DNA of 64,000 bases from Anaerocolumna sp047777345 (GTDB lineage Bacteria > Bacillota > Clostridia > Lachnospirales > Lachnospiraceae). The notes beneath the pieces are model-generated. The model ran no database searches. It was not told where the DNA came from and was given only the letters and a program-made list of their open reading frames with translations. Below are positions 50,481 to 60,385 of the stretch, piece after piece. Location: assembly GCA_047777345.1 (NCBI GenBank), contig JBKEEJ010000006.1:124001-188000 (forward strand). Direction: 5' to 3'. The position numbers and the translations under genes are program-made. Each line of letters opens with the position of its first letter. The stretch's first letter is position 1.

Positions 50481-52103
50481 ATGGGAGTTAAGTATGTATT
50501 TGTAACTGGAGGTGTAGTATCGGGCTTAGGGAAAGGCATCACCGCCGCTTCTTTAGGCAGGCTGTTAAAAGAACGAGGATACCACGTAACCATGCAAAAG
50601 TTTGATCCTTATATTAATATAGACCCCGGCACTATGAACCCCATCCAGCACGGAGAAGTATTCGTAACGGATGACGGTGCTGAAACCGACCTTGATTTAG
50701 GACATTATGAACGATTTATTGATGAAAAATTAACCAAGCAATCCAATGTTACCACAGGTAAAATATACTGGTCCGTATTATCCAAAGAAAGACGAGGAGA
50801 TTTTGGAGGCGGAACCGTTCAGGTAATCCCTCACATTACCAATGAGATTAAAAACAGATTCTATCACAATGACGGCTGTAAAGATACAGAAATCGCCATC
50901 ATCGAAGTTGGCGGTACCGTTGGTGACATTGAAAGTCAACCCTTTCTTGAAGCGATTCGTCAATTCCAGCATGAAGTTGGTCATGAAAACGCAATTCTTA
51001 TCCATGTTACCTTAATTCCCTATTTAAAAGCTTCCGGTGAAATGAAAACCAAACCGACCCAGGCCAGTGTAAAAGAACTGCAAGGAATGGGAATTCGCCC
51101 GGATATTATTGTATGTCGTACTGAACATCCTTTAGAGCCAGGTATCAAAGAAAAGATTGCCCTGTTCTGTAATGTTCCCAGTCATCATGTCATTCAGAAT
51201 CTGGATGTGGAAACCCTGTATGAAGCGCCTTTGGCCATGGAGAAAGAACATCTGGCCGATATTGCATGCGAATGTCTCCATCTGGACAGCCCGGTACCCG
51301 ACTTGTCGGAATGGGAGAAAATGGTTGATGCCTTAAAACACCCTGAAAAAGAAGTAAAAATTGCTCTGGTAGGCAAATATACTCAACTCCATGACGCATA
51401 TATCAGTGTGGTAGAAGCCTTAAAGCATGGGGCCGTTGCCCATAAGGCTGCTGTTAATATCAAATGGGTTCCTTCCGAAACCATAAATGACGAAAATGCG
51501 GCAGAGATTCTTTCCGATGTCAGCGGCATATTAGTGCCGGGAGGTTTTGGTGACAGAGGCATTGAAGGGAAAATATCTGCCATTAAATATGCCAGAGAAA
51601 ACAAAGTTCCGTTTTTAGGGCTTTGCCTTGGTATGCAGTTAGCTATTGTGGAAATTTCCCGGGATGTTCTTGGTTTTAAAGATGCCCACAGTGCGGAGCT
51701 TGATCCTAATACAACCCATCCCGTTATCCATTTAATGCCGGAGCAAAACGGTGTGAAAAATATCGGCGGAACGTTAAGGTTAGGTTCCTACCCCTGTGTC
51801 CTGGACGAATCCAGTAAAGCCTATAAACTGTATGGTCAGAAGACAATTTATGAAAGACACCGCCATCGCTATGAAGTAAACAACGAATACCGTGAAGATT
51901 TTAAGCGTGGAGGAATCCGATTATCCGGTTTGTCTCCTGACGGGCGTATCGTAGAAATGATGGAATTAGATGACCATCCTTGGTTTATCGCCACCCAGGC
52001 CCATCCTGAATTTAACTCCAGACCCAACAGGCCTCATCCTCTTTTTAAAGGCTTTATCGGGGCAGCCCTTGAATATCAGGATAAAACGGCAATTTTAAAA
52101 TAA
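50481..52103 (+). CDS. pyrG: CTP synthase
   Basis: 540 residues. N-terminal synthase domain (MGVKYVFVTGGVVSGLGKGITAASLGRLL) with Mg-ATP/UTP sites and the C-terminal class I glutamine amidotransferase with catalytic cysteine in GLCLGMQLA (~380) and a triad end (ATQAHPEFNSRP). It makes CTP from UTP, ATP and glutamine. AAAGGAGGAATTATTG precedes the ATG. A terminator follows at ~52146-52195. Confidence 0.98.
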   Translation: MGVKYVFVTGGVVSGLGKGITAASLGRLLKERGYHVTMQKFDPYINIDPGTMNPIQHGEVFVTDDGAETDLDLGHYERFIDEKLTKQSNVTTGKIYWSVLSKERRGDFGGGTVQVIPHITNEIKNRFYHNDGCKDTEIAIIEVGGTVGDIESQPFLEAIRQFQHEVGHENAILIHVTLIPYLKASGEMKTKPTQASVKELQGMGIRPDIIVCRTEHPLEPGIKEKIALFCNVPSHHVIQNLDVETLYEAPLAMEKEHLADIACECLHLDSPVPDLSEWEKMVDALKHPEKEVKIALVGKYTQLHDAYISVVEALKHGAVAHKAAVNIKWVPSETINDENAAEILSDVSGILVPGGFGDRGIEGKISAIKYARENKVPFLGLCLGMQLAIVEISRDVLGFKDAHSAELDPNTTHPVIHLMPEQNGVKNIGGTLRLGSYPCVLDESSKAYKLYGQKTIYERHRHRYEVNNEYREDFKRGGIRLSGLSPDGRIVEMMELDDHPWFIATQAHPEFNSRPNRPHPLFKGFIGAALEYQDKTAILK

Positions 52104-52145
52104 AACAGCACTCTTAAGAAATAAAAAAGAAAAATAGGGAAAATA

Positions 52146-52195
52146 AAACAGCCAGGTGTAATCTTGTTTGCTAGCCAGGCTGTTTTCTTTTTCAA
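52146..52195 (+). terminator. Terminator of pyrG
   Basis: AAAACAGCC (52147-52154) and GGCTGTTTT (52178-52186) form the base stem around a ~22-base loop; TCTTTTTCAATTTTT follows. The convergent lspA-like gene ends ~55 bp beyond. Confidence 0.75.
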
Positions 52196-52248
52196 TTTTT
52201 ATACAATTATAATATACATTAAATTTCATTTCTTACTCAATGATAAGG

Positions 52249-52695
52249 TCAATCTCGTTTAAAAAGGGAAACCAGTGCCATAAGTACAGCACCTAAAAAG
52301 ATGCAGGTATCCGATATGTTAAATACAATCTTCTTTAAAAACCGGAAACTAAAATAATCCACAACATACCCTTTAGTCAGCCGATCATATACATTGCTTA
52401 ACGCACCACCTAATATCAGTGACAGACTTAATTTCAAAAGACGATTTCCCTTTTGAGGAAGTAAAATGGCAAAAAGGAGAAGAATGATTCCTAACAGGGT
52501 CGTAGTAATGATTTTTACAGTCTGTACGCTGTTTTCCAGGAAATTAAGCATAACCCCCTTATTGTGATACCGTTCCAGTATAATCCTTCCATTGAGTATT
52601 TCCTCTTTTTTATGCATCTGTTTATTTTCTTCAATGTACTTTTTTATTTTTAGTTCGGTTAAAAATATGGCGGCAACAATCAAAATATAGATCAT
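52249..52695 (-). CDS. lspA: LspA-like signal peptidase II family protein
   Basis: 148 residues with four hydrophobic segments. Conserved signal peptidase II motifs are recognisable: GGALSNVYDRLTKGYVVDYF (first catalytic Asp region; usually GNLIDR...VVDF) and FNISDTCIFLG (second Asp; usually NIAD). If active it removes prolipoprotein signal peptides. The N-terminal half is more divergent than typical LspA, so it may be a paralogue. ATG with AAGGAGG upstream. Confidence 0.7.
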   Translation of the reverse strand: MIYILIVAAIFLTELKIKKYIEENKQMHKKEEILNGRIILERYHNKGVMLNFLENSVQTVKIITTTLLGIILLLFAILLPQKGNRLLKLSLSLILGGALSNVYDRLTKGYVVDYFSFRFLKKIVFNISDTCIFLGAVLMALVSLFKRD

Positions 52696-52948
52696 AGAAT
52701 CCTCCTTAACTTGGGGCTACCTTGACAAACTAAAACAACATATAGAAAGAATCCTTAAAAAGTCCCTCAATATTTTCTTTTATATTATTTTTTATATTAT
52801 CTTTTTTATTATCATATATTATCAGGTTATTATCTGATAATTCTTCTATATAAATGTATTATACTGAAAAATTTAAAGAATAGCAATAGATTGTCTCTTT
52901 CTTTTTACAACAATCTACTGCTATCCGAAATTCTTCCTATCATTGCAT
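52696..52948. other. AT-rich intergenic spacer
   Basis: Contains several near repeats of TTTATATTAT and TTATTATC. No gene or RNA recognised. Confidence 0.35.
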
Positions 52949-53986
52949 TTATACATCCGGTTTAAATCCGTTTTCTTTCATCCAATCTTTTGCTTTTTCA
53001 CGATAGAACCCGGCATTTTCCTCATCACCTGTAGCCTCATAGCACAAAGCCAGACGACTTAAGGGATAATCACCGGAATAACGGATGTTTAGATAACTTT
53101 CCGTTTCATATGCCGCATTATAAAACCATACTATAGCTTCCTCATAATCCTTTTGCCTGTAAAAAAATTCCCCCACATCATAACAAACCTCTGAACTGGC
53201 TTTTTCCAGGGCAACATTTTTTAACGCATATTTCATTATCTGAACAGGATCATTTTTAATCAGGCCACACCTTACCAAAATGCACTGTATTTGCTTAAGC
53301 TCGTCCAAAGGCAACTGACTGTCGGCAAGTTTTTCAAAATATTCTTCCGCCATGAGAAAGTCACTGTCGTCACCGGCTACAAACAGCTCTCTGGCATACA
53401 TTTTCCTTAATTTAGATGAAAGTACTTCTCCCCGGCTGATTAACTTTCTGAAAATTTGGAAATCCCGCTTTCCATGATTGGAATCCGGTAAATGGATGAT
53501 TTTAATATCGCTGTCGTATATAACCGGATCCAAAACCACGCTTTCGTGAATCGGATCTGCCCAGACAAACCTTCGTACCCTTTTAAATAACTTGGGCCTT
53601 AACTCCGTATCATAATTATAGGTAGTATTATGCAGCAGCTGGTTTGTATAAAGCATCTGTACAATTTCAATTTCCGGAAGCAGTACTTGTTTTAACTGAA
53701 GAAATTTCTTTCTGTTTTCCTCATCAATGACTTCATCGGCATCCGCTGAATATATATATTCCATGGAAGCTTTTGAAAAGGAAAAATTACGGGCAGCCGC
53801 AAAATCATCTTCCCATTTAAAATCATAAACTTTATCCGTATACAATAAGGCAATGTCCTTTGTGCGGTCCGTTGATCCGGTATCAACGATGATAATTTCA
53901 TCCGCTATTTCTCTCAGACAGTCCAAACACCTGGACAAAAGCTTTTCCTCATTTTTCACGATTAAACAAGCACTAATCGTAATCAT
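52949..53986 (-). CDS. Glycosyltransferase family 2 with TPR-like C-terminus
   Basis: About 345 residues from the ATG at 53986, which has GTGGAG nine bases upstream; the frame extends 47 codons more without support. N-terminal GT-A fold: MITISACLIVKNEEKLLSRCLDCLREIADEIIIVDTGSTDRTKDIA, with acidic SADADEVID as the metal-binding DxD-like site. From ~200 helical repeats resembling TPRs follow (YAREL..., DVGEFFYRQKDYEEAIVWFYNAAYET). It matches the family of GT2-TPR proteins common beside glycosylation loci in Lachnospiraceae. The acceptor is unknown; the glycosylation island to its right makes a surface-glycan or flagellin role plausible. Confidence 0.8.
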   Translation of the reverse strand: MITISACLIVKNEEKLLSRCLDCLREIADEIIIVDTGSTDRTKDIALLYTDKVYDFKWEDDFAAARNFSFSKASMEYIYSADADEVIDEENRKKFLQLKQVLLPEIEIVQMLYTNQLLHNTTYNYDTELRPKLFKRVRRFVWADPIHESVVLDPVIYDSDIKIIHLPDSNHGKRDFQIFRKLISRGEVLSSKLRKMYARELFVAGDDSDFLMAEEYFEKLADSQLPLDELKQIQCILVRCGLIKNDPVQIMKYALKNVALEKASSEVCYDVGEFFYRQKDYEEAIVWFYNAAYETESYLNIRYSGDYPLSRLALCYEATGDEENAGFYREKAKDWMKENGFKPDV

Positions 53987-54326
53987 ACCTATACTCCACT
54001 TCATTGATTTTATATGCACTATTTGTAAATTATTTCGTGTAAAATTGTGTAATAATACAACAGAAAAATTGGAATGTTTTGTATTTAATTGTAAATATCT
54101 GTATGCAATATTGCCATACAATAACAATTAAAACCGGCAAATTACCAATATTGTGGATTTTTACATGTCATGATATACTTACGTTGTAAAAATTTTATCA
54201 TATTTTATCACTTTATGTATTATTACTTTCACTTCTTTTTGTCATTTCTATTTTCTCTTTCCATTCTATTTCTTCTATATAAGTTGATACACTGTATATC
54301 AACTTTCTAATTTATGTCGGAGTTTT
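53987..54326. other. Spacer before the GT2-TPR gene
   Basis: AT-rich; the promoter of the GT2-TPR gene is probably here. No gene recognised. Confidence 0.3.
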
Positions 54327-54366
54327 AGAAAGAGGGGAGTCATTCTTGAGGCTCCTTTCTTTATTT
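54327..54366 (-). terminator. Terminator of the pse glycosylation operon
   Basis: GAAAGAGGGGAG (about 54328-54339) and CTCCTTTCTTT (54353-54363) form a stem with a ~12-base loop, just beyond the GT gene at 54401 on the minus strand; the T tract is stronger on the plus strand. Confidence 0.55.
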
Positions 54367-54400
54367 ACAGAAAAATTAAATTCTTTTATGTATCTTCATA

Positions 54401-55576
54401 TTAATTATTTTGAGATTCAAATTCCTGTAAGACATTTAACACATCCTTCATTCTATGATGCCAGGTATGTTTGTTCACAGCTTCTGTATATCCGTTTCTT
54501 GCTATCATACTTGCTTTATCCGGATTATCTAATAAATTACTGATTATCTCTGGTAACTGATACATCTTTTTTAAAGAATAAATGACAATGTTTTTACCGT
54601 TAACAAAATTATCTTCAATATAATCACTTGTATCTGTTAAGGATACTGCTCCGGATAGCATAGCGGAAGCAATTCTTTCCTGAAAGCCTCCCCTGAACCA
54701 AGGCATAATATTTAATGAAATTTTCGTTTGTAATAAACTTTTTAACGCTTCCTTACCATATCCATTCCGAATAATTATATTATCCTTCTTTTTACTGGGA
54801 AAAGATTCCCAACCGTAGCCATGAACATTTAATAAAATATCGTTTTCAATTATTGTCCTTACCAGATTCTCCCTGAAATATTCACGGACATATTGATCCG
54901 CTTGTCTTACAGTAATTAATATATCATGAAATTCTTCATCTGTTCTTTCAAATTGATAATCATCAAGTACTAAATTGAGTGCGTCCTCTATGGTTAAGCT
55001 GGGCTCCACTATCATGATTTCAATTAATTTAAGGGCAATTTTATAGTAAACTTCCGGAAGGTTCTTTAGCTCTTCAAAAGTCCTATTCATATCAACAAAT
55101 GTACCAGTAAATAATAAATCAATTTTTCTTTCTTCATAAGGGTAACTATTTTCCAGGTAGCTTCCCGATAATGGAAGGAACCCCACCTTTCCAATATTAA
55201 TATTTTTATAATATTTTTCCATAAAGTTTACATGTCTTTGGTCACAGCAAAATACAACCGTATTCCTATCCGCCTTAAATAATCGATTAAACTGATAAAT
55301 CGGATGGTCATATATAAAAGTACATTTTTTTACCTGGTAATAATTAAGTACATTGTTAAAAAAATCATTATCCAGCAAAATACCATTACAGGTAAATACC
55401 CAATCTATTTCCCCAGTGGCTAAAATTTTCATACAATCTTCTACAAAACTATCTTTTTTTGTATCTACAATAACTGAATCAACATTCTCAGCCTTTAAAC
55501 CTTTCGCATACTCATCAATATATATTCTCATTGCGTCATATTGAGATATACCTTTAATTAGCAAGACTTTTTTCAT
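54401..55576 (-). CDS. Glycosyltransferase, CgeB/GT4-like
   Basis: 391 residues. The C-terminal half carries the recognisable EXXE-like acceptor/donor region: GYGWESFPSKK, LNIMPWFRGGFQERIASAMLSGAVSLTD, then NVLQEFESQ. The N-terminal half is an alpha/beta domain (KKVLLIKGISQYDAMRIYIDEYAKGL). It resembles CgeB-like glycosyltransferases that decorate spore or surface structures. It follows pseI by 92 bp and likely transfers a sugar in the pathway, but no acceptor can be named. AGGTAAAA before the ATG. Confidence 0.75.
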   Translation of the reverse strand: MKKVLLIKGISQYDAMRIYIDEYAKGLKAENVDSVIVDTKKDSFVEDCMKILATGEIDWVFTCNGILLDNDFFNNVLNYYQVKKCTFIYDHPIYQFNRLFKADRNTVVFCCDQRHVNFMEKYYKNINIGKVGFLPLSGSYLENSYPYEERKIDLLFTGTFVDMNRTFEELKNLPEVYYKIALKLIEIMIVEPSLTIEDALNLVLDDYQFERTDEEFHDILITVRQADQYVREYFRENLVRTIIENDILLNVHGYGWESFPSKKKDNIIIRNGYGKEALKSLLQTKISLNIMPWFRGGFQERIASAMLSGAVSLTDTSDYIEDNFVNGKNIVIYSLKKMYQLPEIISNLLDNPDKASMIARNGYTEAVNKHTWHHRMKDVLNVLQEFESQNN

Positions 55577-55668
55577 TTTTTACCTCATACAGTAGACCTA
55601 ATTTATTAAGCAATAAACTACTTTGAATTTTATAAATCTCTTTAAAGTTACTGAATTATTAATCTAAC

Positions 55669-56736
55669 CTATTCCTTTTTATCCATTTGAATATACTCCC
55701 ATTTTAAAGGAGTGCCTTTCTTTATGTTAACGGTACTGATTTTGCCTAATATATCATCATAATATTTTGGATGAAGGCCAAATCCCGGTCTGATGGAACG
55801 GATATTTTCTTCGGTAAATACCTCACCTTTTGCTATGTCTTTTACGGCAAAAAGAGATCTGGAATGTTCCCTGCTTCTGGTCTGTTTATAAGACAAAGTA
55901 TACTCTGCATTTCCCAAAGCTTTTTCCGTAATCCTGATTCGGTCCACCATTTCCTTAAATTCCTGCGGTTCCATTGAAAAAGCCGCATCCGGTCCGCCAT
56001 CCGCCCGTTTTAGTGTCAGATGCTTCTCTATTACTTTGGCCCCTAAAGCCACGCCTGCCGATGCAACCTGACTTCCTAAGGTATGATCGGACAAACCTAT
56101 GATACATTGAAAGTCCTCTTTCATCTTTGGTATCATTTTCAGATTAATTTCTTCATAAGGTGACGGATAAGCAGAAGTACATTTTAAAAGTATAACCTGC
56201 TCATTTTTTTCTTCTTTACAGGTTTTTAGAGCCAATTCGATATCCTCTTTGCAGGCAATCCCGGTGGATATTATAATCGGTTTTCCGATTCTTGCTATCT
56301 TTCTGATTAAAGGTATATCCGTTATTTCAAAAGATGCAATTTTATATGCGGGCACATCTAGCTCCTCGAGAAAATCCACAGAGGAAAAATCAAAAGGGGA
56401 AGAAAAACAGATCAGCCCCAAATCATTGGCAAACTTTTTTAAATCAGCCTGCCACTCCCAGGGAGTATATGCGTTTTCATACAATTTATGTAAGGTGGTA
56501 CCATCCCATATGGTATCCTGCTTTATTTGAAAATACTCGTTATCACAATCCAGTGTAATGGTGTCGGGAGTGTAAGTCTGCAGTTTTATGGCATCTGCCC
56601 CGGCTTTCTTTGCGGCTTTAATAATTTCCTTGGCCCGGTCAAAGCTCATCAGATGATTTGCAGACATTTCGGCTATAATAAATGCAGGAGATTCTTCACA
56701 TATGGTTTTATCCCCTATTGTAATATTCGCTTTCAT
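55669..56736 (-). CDS. pseI: Pseudaminic acid synthase (PseI)
   Basis: 355 residues. NeuB-like TIM barrel (FIIAEMSANHLMSFDRAKEIIKAAKKAGADAIKLQTYTPDTITLDC; SDHTLGSQVASAGVALGAKVIEKHLTL) and a C-terminal SAF domain (RSLFAVKDIAKGEVFTEENIRSIRPGFGLHPKYYDDILGK). It condenses a 6-deoxy-diacetamido sugar with phosphoenolpyruvate. The name PseI rather than NeuB/LegI is drawn from the locus, as pseB, pseC and pseG accompany it. ATG with GCAGGTGTTATT upstream. Confidence 0.9.
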   Translation of the reverse strand: MKANITIGDKTICEESPAFIIAEMSANHLMSFDRAKEIIKAAKKAGADAIKLQTYTPDTITLDCDNEYFQIKQDTIWDGTTLHKLYENAYTPWEWQADLKKFANDLGLICFSSPFDFSSVDFLEELDVPAYKIASFEITDIPLIRKIARIGKPIIISTGIACKEDIELALKTCKEEKNEQVILLKCTSAYPSPYEEINLKMIPKMKEDFQCIIGLSDHTLGSQVASAGVALGAKVIEKHLTLKRADGGPDAAFSMEPQEFKEMVDRIRITEKALGNAEYTLSYKQTRSREHSRSLFAVKDIAKGEVFTEENIRSIRPGFGLHPKYYDDILGKISTVNIKKGTPLKWEYIQMDKKE

Positions 56737-56767
56737 AATAACACCTGCCAGTCATATTTTTATATTT

Positions 56768-57890
56768 TTAAACCAGACTTAACACACTATCGATGACATA
56801 ATCCTGTTCTTCTTTGGTCAGGGCCGGATACAAAGGTAAAGTTATCATACGTTTATATAAGTTTTCAGCATTCACGCATTTAACATCCTTATAGCCATTG
56901 GCCTGATAATAGGGATGTTTATAAACCGGTATATAATGAACATTTATACCGATACCTTTTCTTCTTAAAGAATCAAAAACTTCCTTCCTGTCCTTATTCA
57001 GAATTTGGACTACATATAAATGCCAGCTGCTGTTTACGCCTGCTTCCTGTGCAGGACATACAATTTTCCTTTCCTTTTCAAAGGCCTGATTATAGTTTTG
57101 TGCAATTTCCCGACGTCTTTTAAGAAAACCATCCAGCTTTTTCATCTGACTGATTCCCAAAGCACATTGAAAATCGGTAATCCGATAGTTAAACCCTAAC
57201 TCCTGCTGTTCATAGTACCATTCACCCTCATAATTCTTCATGTGATCCGGATTCCTGGTAATTCCGTGATTACGGAATAAAAGCAATTTTTCATACAGTT
57301 CTTTATTATTGGTGGTAATCATGCCGCCTTCTCCGGTGGTAATATGTTTAACCGGATGAAAGCTAAATACAGTCATATCCGAAATACCGCCGATTTTCTT
57401 ATTTTTATATACAGCGCCCAGGGCATGGGCTGCATCTTCAATGACAATCAGATTATGCTTTCTTGCTATGTCATGAATTTCGTCCATCCTACAGGGTTGT
57501 CCGGTAAAATGTACCGGTATAATGGCTTTTGTTCTATCGGTAATCTTACGCTCAATATCTTCCGGATCAATATTGTAGGAAACAGGATCAATATCGGCAA
57601 ATACGGGTTTGCCTCCGGTATATAAGACGCAATTAGCAGAAGCTGCGAATGTAATAGGGGTTGTTATAACCTCATCTCCGGGCCCAATACCGGCAGCAAA
57701 ACATGCGGGCATGTAACGCGGCAGTGCCACTCGAAACAGCCACCGCATATTTTGCCCCGACATAAGCGGCCACCGTTTTTTCAAATTCCTGTATTTTTGG
57801 TCCTGTTGTCAGATAGTCAGACTTTAATACTTGTATAACGGCTTCAATGTCGTCTTCATCGATACTTTGTTTTCCATATGGTATATACAA
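56768..57890 (-). pseudogene. pseC: PseC aminotransferase, interrupted by a one-base frameshift
   Basis: Two overlapping frames together make a complete DegT/DnrJ/EryC1 aminotransferase of ~376 residues. The N-terminal piece (57890 down to ~57710; IPYGKQSIDEDDIEAVIQVLKSDYLTTGP, AVAVSSGTAALHA) is followed, in another frame, by ACFAAGIGPGDEVITTPITF, HFTGQPCRMDEIHDIARKHNLIVIEDAAHALGA (PLP lysine region VFSFHPVKHITTGEGG) to the end. The join is at ~57706-57710, where the minus strand reads GCCCGCA: four bases stand where a codon of three is expected, an extra C in the run. PseC transaminates a UDP-4-keto-6-deoxy sugar. If real, the frameshift should inactivate it; if a sequence error, the gene is intact. 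I start at TTG 57890 (AAAGGTG six bases upstream) over the GTG at 57899. Confidence 0.8.
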
Positions 57891-57891
57891 T

Positions 57892-58923
57892 TTATTCACC
57901 TTTTTTCTGTAATATATAAGACGCTATTCTGTCCGCACCTTTGCCATCTACTAAAGATTGCATGGCAGCGGATTTCTCTTTTCTGATATCAAAAGAATCA
58001 TATATTTTCAGATATTTTTCTATGTTATTATAACATACCTCCATATCCTTTTGCACATCACCTGCATAATACATTATTCCCATTTGGGAAACAGCCCGGA
58101 CCAAATCTTTTTGATTGTCGGCAGTTAAAACACAGATGGCAGGTATGCCGCAGGCACACAATTCATACAGAGTTGTCCCGCCGGCTGATATGGCAACATC
58201 ACATTTTTTCATAACTTCGGCCATGGAATTTATGTTATGATAAACCGTTAAATTCTGATACTTCTCCTCCAGGGACTTTAGCTGCTTATGATAAATATTA
58301 TATTTACCGGAAATAACATGATAATGAAAACGTCTAAAATCATTATGGTTCATGAAACGCTTAATTAACCTTGCCGAAAAATTTTCTTTATCAGCACCGC
58401 CAGTTGTAAGAAACACATCAGTAATTTTATCTTTAATGTCGTACTTAACAGCGCAAAATTCTTCTCGTAAAGGAATATAATCGCAGCCTAAAAGGAGCAA
58501 AGTATTACTTCCCTTGTATTTTTCCTCATATCCAAGCTTTGAGCTGTATATGTTATAATTGATTATTATATCAGCGGGACAGTATTTTAAATTCCTGTCA
58601 TCAATGTAAATTACCTGGGTATGACGTTTTAGTTCCTGCAAGTACTTTTCCGTAACATAATAAGAATCTACCAGAATTTGTTCCGGATGATAACGGTCAA
58701 TTAGTTCGCATAACTTATCTGTTTCACTGTCAAGATTATTCCATTCCGAATTAAGACAAATAACAGAAAAGCCATGACTTATTATTAACTGCTCCGCTTC
58801 CCTGTCAGCCGTTATAAAAACAGGCTGTATACCCTTCTTTTTGATACTCTTTGCAATGGTAAGACATCTCATAACATGTCCTGAGGCAATTTCCTTATTG
58901 GCATCTGCCCGTATAAATAGCAT
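57892..58923 (-). CDS. pseG: PseG, UDP-2,4-diacetamido-6-deoxy-sugar hydrolase
   Basis: 343 residues. GT-B-like fold with IRADANKEIASGHVMRCLTIAKSI (conserved G-S/G-H-xx-R at the N-terminus), LLLGCDYIPLR, TTGGADKENF and the C-terminal ISAGGTTLYELCACGIPAI. It releases UDP from the nucleotide sugar before PseI acts. It lacks any fused acetyltransferase domain, so PseH must be separate. It starts at ATG with AGGGAGC; its stop is next to the pseC start. Confidence 0.9.
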   Translation of the reverse strand: MLFIRADANKEIASGHVMRCLTIAKSIKKKGIQPVFITADREAEQLIISHGFSVICLNSEWNNLDSETDKLCELIDRYHPEQILVDSYYVTEKYLQELKRHTQVIYIDDRNLKYCPADIIINYNIYSSKLGYEEKYKGSNTLLLLGCDYIPLREEFCAVKYDIKDKITDVFLTTGGADKENFSARLIKRFMNHNDFRRFHYHVISGKYNIYHKQLKSLEEKYQNLTVYHNINSMAEVMKKCDVAISAGGTTLYELCACGIPAICVLTADNQKDLVRAVSQMGIMYYAGDVQKDMEVCYNNIEKYLKIYDSFDIRKEKSAAMQSLVDGKGADRIASYILQKKGE

Positions 58924-58975
58924 AAAAACGCTCCCTGTTTCTGTTTTTTAATTTGCTCCAATCCGTTTTCAAATA

Positions 58976-59707
58976 CTATATTCTCTGATTAATGTCCTTG
59001 TTAATTTGGGCAAGTTCCGGATTATTATCCAAAAACCTGATGATATTTTTGGCATTTAACTTCTGTTCCGGAAGGCTTTCAAAAATAGTCTTTACCAGCT
59101 TAAAATCTTCCGGCGTATCCACACAAAGCCTGTAATTCTTCTGAAAAATTTCTGTTCCCTTCACATATCCGACCGAAAATTCTTCCGGATGTTTATACAT
59201 GTATAAGGTAACATGTTCTTTATATGGCGAGTTTTCTTCGAAATCTTTTGTTAGCCGATAGGTTCGTTCCATAGCTTCTTTTGAAAATATTTCCACATCA
59301 AATCCCCGTACAAAAGTATCGGGCACATCAAGTCTAACATAGTCATAGCAGTTATTTAAAAAATAAGTGATTACCTCATCGACAATAACCGGATCGATAA
59401 GAGGACAATCACCTGTTACACGAATAATAATATCTCCTCCATAGTAATTTGCAGTATCAACATATCTTTCCAATACATTTTTTTCACTGCCTCTAAAATA
59501 CGGGTATCCATTTGCTTCTAAGTAGTCAACTAACGCCTGCTCGCTTTCAGAGGTTGAGGTAGCCAAAACTAGCTCGTCAATATATCTGGCTTTTTTTAAA
59601 CGTTCCAAAGTATAGGAAATCATAGGCTTTCCCAGGATTTTTTTCATTACCTTGCCCGGCAGCCGTTCTGACCCCATTCTTGCCTGAATAATACATAATA
59701 CTTTCAA
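58976..59707 (-). CDS. pseF: Cytidylyltransferase, PseF/SpsF-like
   Basis: 243 residues. N-terminal nucleotide-binding motif MKVLCIIQARMGSERLPGKVMKKILGKPMISYTLERL; later GDCPLIDP with acidic metal ligands and VRGFDVEIF. It activates a nonulosonate with CTP (CMP-pseudaminate) or resembles SpsF spore-coat cytidylyltransferase; the locus favours PseF. Its TTG start at 59707 overlaps the stop TGA of the HAD gene; GGAGGG lies 9 bases upstream. Confidence 0.8.
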   Translation of the reverse strand: MKVLCIIQARMGSERLPGKVMKKILGKPMISYTLERLKKARYIDELVLATSTSESEQALVDYLEANGYPYFRGSEKNVLERYVDTANYYGGDIIIRVTGDCPLIDPVIVDEVITYFLNNCYDYVRLDVPDTFVRGFDVEIFSKEAMERTYRLTKDFEENSPYKEHVTLYMYKHPEEFSVGYVKGTEIFQKNYRLCVDTPEDFKLVKTIFESLPEQKLNAKNIIRFLDNNPELAQINKDINQRI

Positions 59708-60372
59708 GTTAATAATCCCTCCAATTCCAATAAATTCCTGATAGTTTTATCCGCTTCATATTCTGTACTTAAATCCGTATTACAAAACATACCTTTTTCC
59801 CGCCTTACCCGAACCGTAGCCAAACCAACCGCTTTAGCACCGATAAAATCCTTATAAGGATTATCTCCCACATAAACTGTCTCACCAGGGGCACATCCTA
59901 GTTTCTTTAGTATATCCAAATAAGGCTCTTTACTGGGTTTTGCGTAACCGGTCCCATAATCGTCCGTAACGATGATATAATCAACCATTGTTCTTAAACC
60001 TAAAGCTTCAATTTTTCTGTGCTGAACCATAGAACTTCCATCCGTAATAATACCGGTTTTGATCCCCGCCTTTTTAAGTTTTTTTAATAGTTGTGCGGAA
60101 TCCGGATACAATTCTAAAACCGGGACCGTATTGCGATAAATATAAACCAATTCTTCTATTGATTCCTTTATGGATAATTGTTGGCATACATGGTCAAAAA
60201 TTTTCCCTCTTCCGTGGCATTCCAGTTCATGCTTCATTCTTTGGAAAATTTCTTGCCGGTCAATGGAATATTTTTGGGCAAGATAAAGAGATACCTGGTT
60301 TAAGCCCTGAAGCACATAAGACAATTCATCATATAAAGTATCATCCAGATCAAATACAACAGCCTTTATCAC
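59704..60372 (-). CDS. HAD-family hydrolase
   Basis: About 222 residues from the GTG at 60372 (AGGTGAT a few bases upstream); an ATG twelve codons earlier would overlap the ATP-grasp gene by 23 bp. Haloacid-dehalogenase motifs: I, VVFDLDDTLYDE; II, IITDGSSM; III and IV, YAKPSKEPYLDIL and YVGDNPYKDFIGAKAVG. It is a phosphatase-like enzyme with a small helical cap. Not part of the classic Pse pathway; it lies between the ATP-grasp gene and pseF and probably removes a phosphate from a sugar intermediate. Confidence 0.85.
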   Translation of the reverse strand: MIKAVVFDLDDTLYDELSYVLQGLNQVSLYLAQKYSIDRQEIFQRMKHELECHGRGKIFDHVCQQLSIKESIEELVYIYRNTVPVLELYPDSAQLLKKLKKAGIKTGIITDGSSMVQHRKIEALGLRTMVDYIIVTDDYGTGYAKPSKEPYLDILKKLGCAPGETVYVGDNPYKDFIGAKAVGLATVRVRREKGMFCNTDLSTEYEADKTIRNLLELEGLLT

Positions 60373-60385
60373 AACATCACCTGTT

